Below are positions 57,175-64,000 of a stretch of DNA of 64,000 bases, in pieces. The position numbers and the translations under genes are program-made. This stretch comes from Erysipelotrichaceae bacterium NK3D112. Lineage in GTDB: Bacteria; Bacillota_I; Bacilli_A; Erysipelotrichales; Erysipelotrichaceae. Below the pieces are notes generated by a model. It worked only from the letters and a program-made list of their open reading frames with translations, was not told where the DNA came from and made no database searches. Each line of letters begins with the position of its first letter. Position 1 is the stretch's first letter. The stretch is taken from the NCBI GenBank assembly GCA_000701725.1, contig JNJQ01000014.1:1-64000 (forward strand), in the 5' to 3' direction.

Positions 57175-58140
57175 TCATTTTTCGAAAGACTGATACAGTT
57201 TTTCGCACCAGCCGATATAGCGGGCGGTATTGGTCACCGGAGTGATCGGCGAGAAGGAGAACTGGCTGCGGATGCATTCGTTGTAGTGTGCAAGCTCATA
57301 CCGGAATTCATATTCACACTCCGCCTTGACCGTTTCAATCAGCTGATCATCTTTGTAAATATATGCGGCTTTTGCTTTCCAGTAATCGGGGATCTCGATC
57401 CTTGCCTGATCCAGATGGATCGTGAGTCCGTTATGGAACAGCACTTTCTGCGATACGCACAGTGTCGCAAGGATGCCGCCTTCGAGAGTTGCCATGACCG
57501 CGCACTGATCCTCCTACTCATCCGGATCGCTGTATGAGGCACATCCCTGAGCGGAAAGAACCTTTCCTCCCAGAAACTCCGCCATATGGAAGAAGTAGGC
57601 CTCATTGGCTATGAGAACTCCGCCGCCGTATTCCTTTTTTCTGTTCCAGCCCTGTGTATACGGACCGTCTGTATAGGATTGTCTGAATTCCATGAAGCGG
57701 ATGTTTCCGTACGTCTTATCCTCGATGAGTTTTCTGATTCTCGCATAGACCGGCAGGAAAGGCGTCTTGACCGCCTCGGTGATAAAGAGATGTTTTTCAG
57801 CGGCCAGGGATGCGAGCTCCTGCGCCTCCCGTTCATGCAGAACAAACGGCTTTTCGACGATGACATGCTTGCCCGCCAGCAGGGCTTTTTTCGCATACGG
57901 ATAATGCATGGAATTGATTAACGGAATATAAACCGCATCGATTCCGGGATGCTGAATGACCTTTTCGTAATCATCATAATACTCCGGAATTTCAAGCAGC
58001 TGCGCCATGGCGGCCGCCTTTTCGGATGATCTGGATGCGATCGCAATGACCGTGCCGGAGCCGGTCAGATTCAGTCCCCGCACAAAGCGCGGGACAATGG
58101 ATGAAGTGGAAAGAATTCCGTATCTGACTGTCTTTTTCAT
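57175..58140 (-). pseudogene. Gfo/Idh/MocA oxidoreductase interrupted by an in-frame TAG
   Basis: A single frame of 321 codons broken only by TAG at 57514-57516. The first 208 residues hold the Rossmann domain (RYGILSTSSIVPRFVRGL), the EKP motif (GKHVIVEKPFVLHE) and the start of the C-terminal domain up to ASYSDPDE. After the stop the frame goes on without loss: EDQCAVMATLEGGILATL, to the end YQSFEK. Relatives oxidise sugars or inositols with NAD(P). GGTCAGAATC lies before the ATG, a weak ribosome-binding site. It is the second gene here with this kind of lesion. Confidence 0.8.
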
Positions 58141-58348
58141 GATTCTGACCTCTCTGATCTGTCTGTTTTTTCAGGGAATGATTCCTGAATGCATTATAGC
58201 CTCTCATGCATGATGCTCCATGAGGCACACATTCACTTAACATGCATATAAGAATAAATGACACACAATGGTGCTGTATGGATGAAAAATATGTTAGCTG
58301 GTGCTGATTCATTTCCATCAATCCTCAAATTTGTAGTATGATTTTTAT

Positions 58349-58376
58349 GTGGCAATGAAGATATTGTTCATATAAT
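58349..58376 (+). promoter_or_regulatory. Candidate promoter of the HPr-lactate dehydrogenase gene
   Basis: TATAAT (58371-58376) with GTGGCA 16 bp upstream (58349-58354), 26 bases before the ATG. An alternative is TATGAT at 58337-58342. The gap 58141-58402 is A+T-rich and otherwise empty, apart from near-palindromic CATGCATGATG and AACATGCATAT stretches. Confidence 0.45.
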
Positions 58377-58402
58377 TCATACATTAATTAAGGAGAGGAA
58401 AA

Positions 58403-59701
58403 ATGAAACAGATTACGTATGAAATCACCAACCCGCTTGGAATGCATGCACGTCCGGCTGCTTTTGTTGCACAGGCATGTGTAGCTCTTCCTTCTCAGAT
58501 CACCATCAAATGCAACGGCAAGGTTGCCAACGGTGATAACGTTCTTCAGATCCTCGCACTGAATGCCCAGCAGGGCAACGTCCTCTATATTACCGCTGAA
58601 GGCGGCGATGAGGATGCGGCACTTGAGGCAGTCAGAAAAGAACTCGATCAGAGAATGAAAAAGTACGAGGAAGTTCCGGTTCTCAAGATCGCTTTCTTCG
58701 GTGCGAAAGACTATGACAGAATCTTCTTCAGTGAGCTGGCAAGAGATGTGGGCGAAGGTGCTTACAACTGCGATATCAAATACTTCAATGCCCGTCTGAC
58801 TCCTGAAACAGCCGGTCTGGCCAAGGGATTCGACGCTGTATGTATTTTCGTCAATGACGAGTGCCCCCGCATTGCGGTTGAGAAACTCCATGAATGCGGC
58901 GTCAAGCTGATCCTTCTGCGCTGCGCAGGCTTCAACAATGTTGACCTGCAGGCTGCCAAGGAATGCGGCATCCGTGTCGCACGTGTTCCGGCTTACTCAC
59001 CTTACGCAGTCGCTGAACATGCAATCACTCTGGCAATGACCTGCAACAGACGTATGCACAAGGCTGTCAACAAGGTCAAGGACAACAACTTCGCGCTGAG
59101 CGGACTGCTCGGTGTTGACCTGCACAACAAGGTTGCCGGTATCATGGGTACAGGCAAGATCGGTCAGTGCATGGCTTCCATCTGCAAGGGCTTTGGCATG
59201 ACAGTTCTGGGCTGGGACGCATTCCCGAACCAGAAGCTGGTTGACGATGGTCTGCTGACCTATGTCGACAAGGATGAGCTGCTTGAAAAGGCTGACCTGA
59301 TTTCACTGCACGCACCGCTGATCATGGGTCCTAAGGGCACATATCACCTGATCGATGCGGAAGCGATCTCCAAGATGAAGGATACAGCAATCCTGGTCAA
59401 TACAGCCCGCGGCGGACTGATTGATACAGAAGCTCTGATTGAAGCGCTGAAGAACGGCAAGTTCCACGCTGTCGGTCTTGATGTTTACGAAGGCGAAGAT
59501 GCCAACGTCTACACAGACCATTCCGATGACTTCCTGGTCAATGACATCACAGCCAGACTGACAATGTTCCCGAACGTTGTCCTGACATCGCACCAGGCAT
59601 TCTTCACCAGAGAAGCACTCCAGGCAATTGCGGCTGTCACTCTCGAAAACGCCCGCAACTTCAACCAGGGTGTTGATCTTGGCGCAGCTGAAGTCAAATA
59701 A
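58403..59701 (+). CDS. HPr domain fused to D-lactate dehydrogenase
   Basis: 432 residues. Residues 1-88 are a PTS HPr domain: NPLGMHARPAAFVAQ keeps the phosphorylatable His15, and CNGKVANGDNVLQILAL replaces the regulatory Ser46 by Asn46. Residues about 93-432 are a complete D-2-hydroxyacid dehydrogenase: RCAGFNNVD (173-181), the NAD motif GTGKIGQ (249-255), Arg336 in NTARGG, Glu365 in DVYEGE and His397 in SHQAFF. The expected reaction is pyruvate + NADH to D-lactate. The HPr part could couple it to the PEP/PTS phosphorylation state. AAGGAGAGG precedes the ATG, and codon use looks like that of a highly expressed gene. It is a monocistronic gene with its own terminator. Confidence 0.93.
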   Translation: MKQITYEITNPLGMHARPAAFVAQACVALPSQITIKCNGKVANGDNVLQILALNAQQGNVLYITAEGGDEDAALEAVRKELDQRMKKYEEVPVLKIAFFGAKDYDRIFFSELARDVGEGAYNCDIKYFNARLTPETAGLAKGFDAVCIFVNDECPRIAVEKLHECGVKLILLRCAGFNNVDLQAAKECGIRVARVPAYSPYAVAEHAITLAMTCNRRMHKAVNKVKDNNFALSGLLGVDLHNKVAGIMGTGKIGQCMASICKGFGMTVLGWDAFPNQKLVDDGLLTYVDKDELLEKADLISLHAPLIMGPKGTYHLIDAEAISKMKDTAILVNTARGGLIDTEALIEALKNGKFHAVGLDVYEGEDANVYTDHSDDFLVNDITARLTMFPNVVLTSHQAFFTREALQAIAAVTLENARNFNQGVDLGAAEVK

Positions 59702-59717
59702 TCAGATATTCATAAAG

Positions 59718-59745
59718 GACTTCCGGAAAAATCCGGAAGTCTTTT
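59718..59745 (+). terminator. Terminator of the HPr-lactate dehydrogenase gene
   Basis: A perfect 9-bp stem GACTTCCGG/CCGGAAGTC (59718-59726, 59733-59741) followed by TTTTGTTTT. Confidence 0.9.
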
Positions 59746-59804
59746 GTTTTATGCATGGCAAATGCATTAAAATGGATTTAACAATATTTGAGGAGAATAT
59801 AATC

Positions 59805-60761
59805 ATGAAATTTCTGGCATTTGACTTCGGCGGCACATTCGTTAAACACTGCATCATGGATGATGAGGCGAATATCACTGACCGCGGTGAGATTCCCGCA
59901 CCGCTTGATTCCAGCGAGCACTTCGTTCAGGTGATCGCCGATCTTTATGCAAAATATAAAGGGGAAGTGGACGGCGTTGCCATCTCCATGCCCGGTGTCA
60001 TCGACAGCAGCACAGGCCATCTGTTCTCGGCCGGCGCCTACACGATGGTGATGTCGGGAAAGAATCTGTTCGAACTGCTCAAGGATAAAGTCGATGTGCC
60101 CGTCGCGGTTGAAAACGACGGCAAATCGGCTGTATTGGCTGAGAAGTGGAAGGGCTCCCTGGAAGGCGTTACGGATGGCGCGGCAGTCATCATCGGAAGC
60201 GGTCTTGGCGGCGGTATCATCCTGGATGGAAAACTGCGCAAAGGCGCTCATTTCGCATCCGGTGAAATCAGCGGACTGCTCAGAGTTCCCGGAAACTACG
60301 GCTTTGACAATCTGGCAGCCGGCGGCGCATCCACAAGCGCACTGCTCACCATGGTCGCCTATGCCAAGGGCATGACACCGAAACAGTTCGAGGTATCCCC
60401 GTTCATGACCCAGGGTGCTCCGGAACCTGATCCCAATCTTCCGATCTATACCGGAAGAGATGTGTTTGAATGGATTGATCAGGGAGATCCCGCAACCTGC
60501 GCTGTTTATCAGACATGGCTTGGCAATCTCTGCCAGGTGATCATTAATCTGAAAATGACTCTCGATCCCGAAAAGATCGTGCTCGGCGGCGGTGTTTCCA
60601 GAAATCCGAGACTTCTGCCGGATGTGATCGCGGAATACAATAAATTCGCTCCCATCATGAACGGCTTCGGCATGCCCGAAACCGGAATCGATATCTGCAA
60701 ATACAGCGCGGACGCGAACATGGTCGGTGCCGTATACAACTGGCTTCTGCTGAACAAATAA
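59805..60761 (+). CDS. ROK-family sugar kinase
   Basis: 318 residues from the ATG preceded by GAGGAGAA; a long in-frame extension into the previous gene is rejected. Phosphate loop FDFGGTFVKHCIMD at the start, then VENDGKSAVLAEKWKG, VIIGSGLGGGIILDGKLRKGAHF and VLGGGVSRNPRL. The His-Cys zinc motif of classic ROK regulators and glucokinases (CxCGxxGC) is absent, as in some ManNAc or fructokinase-like ROKs. It phosphorylates a hexose; which one is not clear. Confidence 0.88.
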   Translation: MKFLAFDFGGTFVKHCIMDDEANITDRGEIPAPLDSSEHFVQVIADLYAKYKGEVDGVAISMPGVIDSSTGHLFSAGAYTMVMSGKNLFELLKDKVDVPVAVENDGKSAVLAEKWKGSLEGVTDGAAVIIGSGLGGGIILDGKLRKGAHFASGEISGLLRVPGNYGFDNLAAGGASTSALLTMVAYAKGMTPKQFEVSPFMTQGAPEPDPNLPIYTGRDVFEWIDQGDPATCAVYQTWLGNLCQVIINLKMTLDPEKIVLGGGVSRNPRLLPDVIAEYNKFAPIMNGFGMPETGIDICKYSADANMVGAVYNWLLLNK

Positions 60762-60771
60762 GCATCATCAG

Positions 60772-60797
60772 GAAAAGGCGCACAGCGTCTTTTCTTT
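60772..60797 (+). terminator. Terminator of the ROK kinase gene
   Basis: AAAAGGCGC-ACA-GCGTCTTTT with one mismatch, then CTTTTG. Confidence 0.65.
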
Positions 60798-60807
60798 TGC
60801 ATACAAA

Positions 60808-60829
60808 TGAAAAAAGCGCATGCGCGCTT
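60808..60829. repeat. Direct repeat, left copy (target duplication of a hairpin)
   Basis: The 22-bp sequence starting TGAAAAAAGCGCATGC recurs exactly at 60942-60963. With the following T run, the unit is a terminator-type hairpin, AAAAAGCGC-ATGC-GCGCTTTTT. Confidence 0.85.
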
Positions 60830-60941
60830 ATGCATAACAAAAGCAGAGAACGCTGCCAAATTTGGGTGTACGGAGTCGTTCTCTGCTTATTCATTTTAGC
60901 ATGTCGGCGCAGCTTTTACTATTTCTATTTTGTTAACAATT
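60830..60941. mobile_element. 112-bp miniature element related to the end of the IS1182-like element
   Basis: About 100 bases match the transposase-proximal end of the full element (45368-45467), including the AAGCAGAGAACG/CGTTCTCTGCTT hairpin and the terminal (T)TTGTTAACAAA-like repeat. It has no coding capacity. Its ends share TAACAAAA in inverted orientation. The flanking 22-bp duplication shows that it arrived by transposition, presumably using the transposase of the full copy. Confidence 0.82.
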
Positions 60942-60963
60942 TGAAAAAAGCGCATGCGCGCTT
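60942..60963. repeat. Direct repeat, right copy (also a hairpin terminator)
   Basis: Second copy of the 22-bp duplication. With the extra TTT it keeps a perfect stem AAAAAGCGC/GCGCTTTTT and can still end both the ROK transcript and the convergent YfbR-like gene's transcript. Confidence 0.85.
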
Positions 60964-60979
60964 TTTGAAATGCATTCTG

Positions 60980-61579
60980 TTACCGGCCCATCAGCTCATC
61001 AAGGGTGCGGCCGTAATCGGGAATGAATGATTCCAGGAAATCCTTTACCATGGGACATTCGGGAATCATTTCCTCAATCGCCTTTCGGGTTGAAACGGCG
61101 GCGGTGGCGAACTCGCTGTTGCCGGCGGTTTCCTCCTCGATGCATTTGATCAGGGCGGAGAGCTTGTCGGCGGCCTTGACGATTTTCTTCAGTTCATCGT
61201 CATTCTCATGAAGGATATCATGATACGCATCCCTGAGATCTTCGGGCAGCTGTTTGAGCAGCTCATTGACAGCCACGCTTTCCACCTTGCGGTAGGCGCT
61301 TTCGATTTCATCGTTGAAATACTTGACCGGAGTGGGCAGATCGCCGGTGATGATTTCCGAAACATCATGATACACAGCGAGCACAGCCGCTCTGTCCGCG
61401 TTCAGATTCATGCCGTAGCGGATATTGCCGATGATGCATAAGGCATGGGCAATCTGGGCGACTTCCAGGGAGTGCTCACTGAGATTCTCCGGCCGCGAGT
61501 TGCGCATCAGTGCCCAGCGCTCAATGTATTTCATCCGTGAAACGGTTGCGAAAAACGGATAATCTTTCATGGAATTCAT
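60980..61579 (-). CDS. yfbR: HD-domain 5'-deoxynucleotidase, YfbR-like
   Basis: 199 residues. Removes phosphate from 5'-deoxynucleotides. HD-fold metal and substrate motifs: SRMKYIERWALMRNSRPENLSEHSLEVAQIAH (N-terminal His), YHDVSEIITGDLPTPVKYFN (HD pair) and KAADKLSALIKCIEE. Length matches YfbR (about 199). It overlaps the upstream YczE-like gene by 4 bases (ATGA). Confidence 0.93.
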   Translation of the reverse strand: MNSMKDYPFFATVSRMKYIERWALMRNSRPENLSEHSLEVAQIAHALCIIGNIRYGMNLNADRAAVLAVYHDVSEIITGDLPTPVKYFNDEIESAYRKVESVAVNELLKQLPEDLRDAYHDILHENDDELKKIVKAADKLSALIKCIEEETAGNSEFATAAVSTRKAIEEMIPECPMVKDFLESFIPDYGRTLDELMGR

Positions 61580-62193
61580 TTTGCCATTTCCGGCATGACC
61601 TTAAAGGAGACCGCCTTGTCGAAGAACTGGGTGAACGGGCCCAGGCAAAGCGCGCATAACAGGGTTCCGATGCCGATCAGTCCTCCCATTAAGAAGGCTG
61701 CGATGGCACACATGGAATCGGTGAAGATGCGGCATGCGAAATAGGGGAAGTGAAGATGATCGCGAAGACCCAGAGCGAGATAGTCATACGGTCCGACGCC
61801 GAGATCCGCGGTCTGATACAGCGAAATGCCCAGCGAAATCACGATCACCGCCGGAATCAGCCAGACAAGCTTGATCACAAGCGAAGAAGGATCTCCGAAC
61901 ATGCCGTTGATCAGTTTGAAGAAGAAATCAACGATGTATCCCAGCAGCACTCCGTTGAGAATGGTGCCGATGTTGATATACTTTCTGCCCCAGATCAGCG
62001 GTGCGATCAGATAGATGCAGTTCATGATGACCGTCATGGTGCCAAGTGAAATTCCGGTCTTTTCGGAAAGGGTGATATTCAGCGCGGTGAAGGCGTCATT
62101 GCCGCAGGCGGACTGCTTGAACAGCGCGCAGCCGAGCCCGATAATCACAACCCCGAGCAGACACCAGATAATACGTTTGATTTTTGTGTCCAT
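61576..62193 (-). CDS. YczE/YitT-like membrane protein
   Basis: 205 residues from the ATG behind GGAGG; an extended frame upstream is rejected. Five membrane segments. GLGCALFKQSACGNDAFTALNITLSEKTG and SLGISLYQTADLGVGPYDYLALGLRD form the internal repeat characteristic of the YczE group. Its function is unknown; relatives are thought to be transporters or regulators. It is translationally coupled to the nucleotidase downstream. Confidence 0.82.
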   Translation of the reverse strand: MDTKIKRIIWCLLGVVIIGLGCALFKQSACGNDAFTALNITLSEKTGISLGTMTVIMNCIYLIAPLIWGRKYINIGTILNGVLLGYIVDFFFKLINGMFGDPSSLVIKLVWLIPAVIVISLGISLYQTADLGVGPYDYLALGLRDHLHFPYFACRIFTDSMCAIAAFLMGGLIGIGTLLCALCLGPFTQFFDKAVSFKVMPEMAK

Positions 62194-62308
62194 AGGAACC
62201 TCCGGATATGCATTCAATGTAACACAAAAGACAGCCGATGGCATCATCTTTGAATAGGCATGAAGGCCATGCATCATGTATAATTTCCCGGGAAAAGGAA
62301 AGATGCTT

Positions 62309-63082
62309 ATGGAAAAGAAATACTTCTTCTTTGATATCGACGGAACACTCACAGTCGCCGCCAGAGATGCCTCCTATGTGCCTCAAAGCACAAAGATGGC
62401 ACTTGCGAAACTGCGCGAAAAAGGCCACTTTCTGGCGATTGCGACCGGAAGAAGCTATGCCAAGGCGCTGCCTGTCATGAAAGCCCTCGGCTTTGAGAAT
62501 ATGGTCCATGACGGCGGCTATGGCATCACATTGAACAATGAACTGATTGATATTGAACCTCTGAACCGTGATGACTGCATCGCCCTGGTAAGAGAATGCC
62601 AGGCAAAGGGCATCCTCTGGGGCATCCAGCCGGAAAACTCCGACACCCGCTTTGTGCCGGATGAGAGATTCATGGAATTCACCCATGATCAATACATGAA
62701 GTCAAAGATCATTCCGGGACTGGATCCGGAAAATTACGAGAAGATTTACAAGGTCTATGTGGCCTGCTATGAGCCGGTTGAGCATTCTCTTGAAACATTG
62801 AAGAAACTGCCCTGGTGCAGGTTCATGAAAGAATATATCTTTGTCGAGCCTTCGGACAAGGCCCGCGGCATCCGCAGAATTGTCGATCATTTCGGCGGCG
62901 ATTACAGGGATGTGGTGGTATTCGGCGACCACCGCAATGACCTTTCCATGTTTACGGGAGAGTGGACAGGCATTGCCATGGGCAACGCGGTGGAAGAGCT
63001 CAAGGCAAAGGCTGATTATGTGACAAGCGACATCGAGGATGACGGCATCTGGAATGCCTGTGTCCGCTTTGGCTGGATCTGA
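62309..63082 (+). CDS. Cof-type HAD phosphatase
   Basis: 257 residues. HAD motif I is FFDIDGTLT at the N-terminus, motif II LAIATGRSYAKA, the C2 cap sits between, and motif IV FGDHRNDLSMF is followed by AMGNAVEELKAKADYVT, the signature of the Cof/YidA group. It dephosphorylates sugar phosphates or flavin precursors. ATG 62309 is preferred over 62303 by its spacing from AAAGGAAAG. Confidence 0.88.
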   Translation: MEKKYFFFDIDGTLTVAARDASYVPQSTKMALAKLREKGHFLAIATGRSYAKALPVMKALGFENMVHDGGYGITLNNELIDIEPLNRDDCIALVRECQAKGILWGIQPENSDTRFVPDERFMEFTHDQYMKSKIIPGLDPENYEKIYKVYVACYEPVEHSLETLKKLPWCRFMKEYIFVEPSDKARGIRRIVDHFGGDYRDVVVFGDHRNDLSMFTGEWTGIAMGNAVEELKAKADYVTSDIEDDGIWNACVRFGWI

Positions 63083-63102
63083 AATACGGAAGATGTATCA
63101 TG

Positions 63103-63131
63103 CAAGCTCTGCAATGCGCGGGGCTTTTTTT
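63103..63131 (+). terminator. Terminator of the Cof-type gene
   Basis: AAGCTC pairs with GGGGCTT (one G-U), then seven T. Confidence 0.6.
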
Positions 63132-63138
63132 GTAATGA

Positions 63139-63684
63139 TCAGTTTGAACCGGAAAGTCTGTTGAGCAGTCTCATCAGCCAGCCCTCGGGATGTTTTGCGG
63201 ATTCGGTCTGATAGGTGACACCCTGCACATGAAGACCTTCCTCATTGATGGTGACAAGCATGTAGGTGGGCGAGGAGCCGTCGCGGTTATGAAAGATGGA
63301 GCCCGGATTGAGCAGGCGCACGCCATCCAGCTCAGTGTCATGATAGGTGTGCACATGGCCGAAGAAGACGGTATCACATCCATGCGCTTTTGCGTGCATG
63401 ACCATGGGCTTGTAATGATAGTAGGATAAGAAATCCTTGTGCCCGTGGCAGAGATAGATGCGGTGCGCACCGATCTCAAGAATACGGTAATCCGGCACTT
63501 TGTCATGATACTGGATATCATGATTCCCGCAGACACAGAGGAAACCTTCCATCTCCTCAGCCATGAGATCCGAGTCGCCGAGGTGGATCAGATAATCATA
63601 GTCCGCATATGTTTCGCGGATGAACTGCAATGATTTTCTGTCCCCGTGATTGTCGGAAACCAGGACAATTCTGACATCTTTCAT
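63139..63684 (-). CDS. YfcE/MJ0936-type metallophosphodiesterase
   Basis: 181 residues. Binuclear-metal motifs: LVSDNHGD, IHLGDSDL, VCGNHDIQYH, YLCHGHKDF and FFGHVHTYHD, with PGSIFHNRDG, in the order of the calcineurin-like YfcE family. It hydrolyses phosphodiesters of unknown natural identity. It lies 13 bases downstream of the radical SAM gene on the same strand, so the two are probably co-transcribed. Confidence 0.9.
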   Translation of the reverse strand: MKDVRIVLVSDNHGDRKSLQFIRETYADYDYLIHLGDSDLMAEEMEGFLCVCGNHDIQYHDKVPDYRILEIGAHRIYLCHGHKDFLSYYHYKPMVMHAKAHGCDTVFFGHVHTYHDTELDGVRLLNPGSIFHNRDGSSPTYMLVTINEEGLHVQGVTYQTESAKHPEGWLMRLLNRLSGSN

Positions 63685-63697
63685 AATTCACCAGATT

Positions 63698-64000
63698 CTA
63701 AAGCAGTTTCTCTTTACGGATGATCTGCCTGATTTCATCCGCTCTTACGCGCTGATGAAGAAGTTCTGAAATGCGCCTGAATACCGGATCGCCATATTCG
63801 TAAAACCGTTTCAGGCCTTCGCATAAATGATTTTCATTGTTTTCCCTGATCCGGTCCTTGAGGCAGCCGCCATGGCATATGGAAAGCCATGGACATTCTT
63901 TGCATGTTTCACTGAGCGCATCTTTTTTGCTCTGACCGAAAGAGCGCTGCAGATTGGAATCAACAGCCTCTGCAAATGACATGGACGCGATATTGCCGAT
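63698..64000 (-). CDS. C-terminal part of a second anaerobic sulfatase-maturase-like radical SAM protein (partial)
   Basis: The frame is open to the right edge and shows 100 residues (IGNIASMSFAEAV to the stop). The SPASM end is clear: CKECPWLSICHGGC plus a later Cys in HLCEGLKRFYEYG, typical of anSME proteins. The radical SAM core would lie beyond 64000. An internal ATG at 63982 is not a real start. Confidence 0.8.
   Translation of the reverse strand: MGNIASMSFAEAVDSNLQRSFGQSKKDALSETCKECPWLSICHGGCLKDRIRENNENHLCEGLKRFYEYGDPVFRRISELLHQRVRADEIRQIIRKEKLL

Noticed and set aside
39467-57516. General reassignment of TAG to an amino acid
   Set aside because: Several intact genes in the window end with TAG at the expected length (oppB, tetR, malQ), so TAG is a working stop. 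Only partial suppression remains possible.

Overview
The window is a gene-dense stretch (roughly 50% G+C by eye) of a fermentative, anaerobic, low-to-mid-GC Gram-positive bacterium. The pointers are Firmicutes-type AGGAGG ribosome-binding sites, TTGACA/TATAAT promoters, many short hairpin-plus-U terminators, an HPr (PTS) domain, two anaerobic sulfatase-maturase-like radical SAM proteins, D-lactate dehydrogenase and many plant or host glycan enzymes. A gut Erysipelotrichia-like member of the Bacillota fits best, but this is inference; there is no rRNA or tRNA gene in the window to place it.

Layout. 1-6.3 kb: an oligopeptide ABC operon (oppB-C-D-F-A) whose binding protein appears circularly permuted. 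6.3-10.2 kb: xylose isomerase and xylulokinase with a divergent AraC regulator. 10.2-16.1 kb: two near-identical small secreted cystatin/stefin-like proteins flank an ECF sigma/anti-sigma pair, a GntR-ABC exporter operon and a MerR/metallo-hydrolase pair. 16.1-19.9 kb: an ECF-transporter S component, a sucrose-phosphorylase-like GH13 enzyme with a P-loop kinase, and a small unknown protein. 19.9-24.5 kb: a possible bilin-reductase-like protein divergent from a TetR-controlled redox/membrane operon. 24.5-34 kb: HAD phosphatase, transglutaminase-like protein, radical SAM maturase, cyclophilin, glycogen phosphorylase and amylomaltase, UppP and a CcdA-thioredoxin fusion. 34-39.4 kb: an operon of three glutamine amidotransferases (pyrG-glmS-guaA) behind a strong promoter, a palindrome and a leader terminator.

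39.4-47.7 kb: a beta-glycoside/xyloside locus (AraC regulator, GH43, sugar:cation symporter, GH1) with two lesions. An IS1182-like element sits inside the symporter gene with a 17-bp target duplication, and an in-frame TAG interrupts the GH43 gene. 47.7-51.5 kb: a glycerate locus (GntP permease, glycerate kinase, CdaR regulator). 51.5-57.1 kb: a CotH-type surface protein, a GH28 polygalacturonase, a PHP phosphoesterase and a small unknown protein. 57.1-64 kb: an oxidoreductase gene broken by another in-frame TAG, an HPr-D-lactate dehydrogenase fusion, a ROK kinase, a 112-bp IS-derived miniature element inserted in a terminator, YfbR-like nucleotidase, YczE-like membrane protein, Cof-type HAD phosphatase, YfcE-like phosphodiesterase and the end of a second radical SAM maturase.

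Together the genes describe a glycan- and peptide-fermenting organism. Xylose, sucrose-like glucosides, maltodextrins, beta-glucosides, pectin fragments and glycerate feed glycolysis, peptides are imported by Opp, and lactate is a likely end product. The strongest candidates for something undescribed are the HPr-lactate dehydrogenase fusion, the circularly permuted OppA, the duplicated bacterial cystatin-like proteins and the amidotransferase operon.
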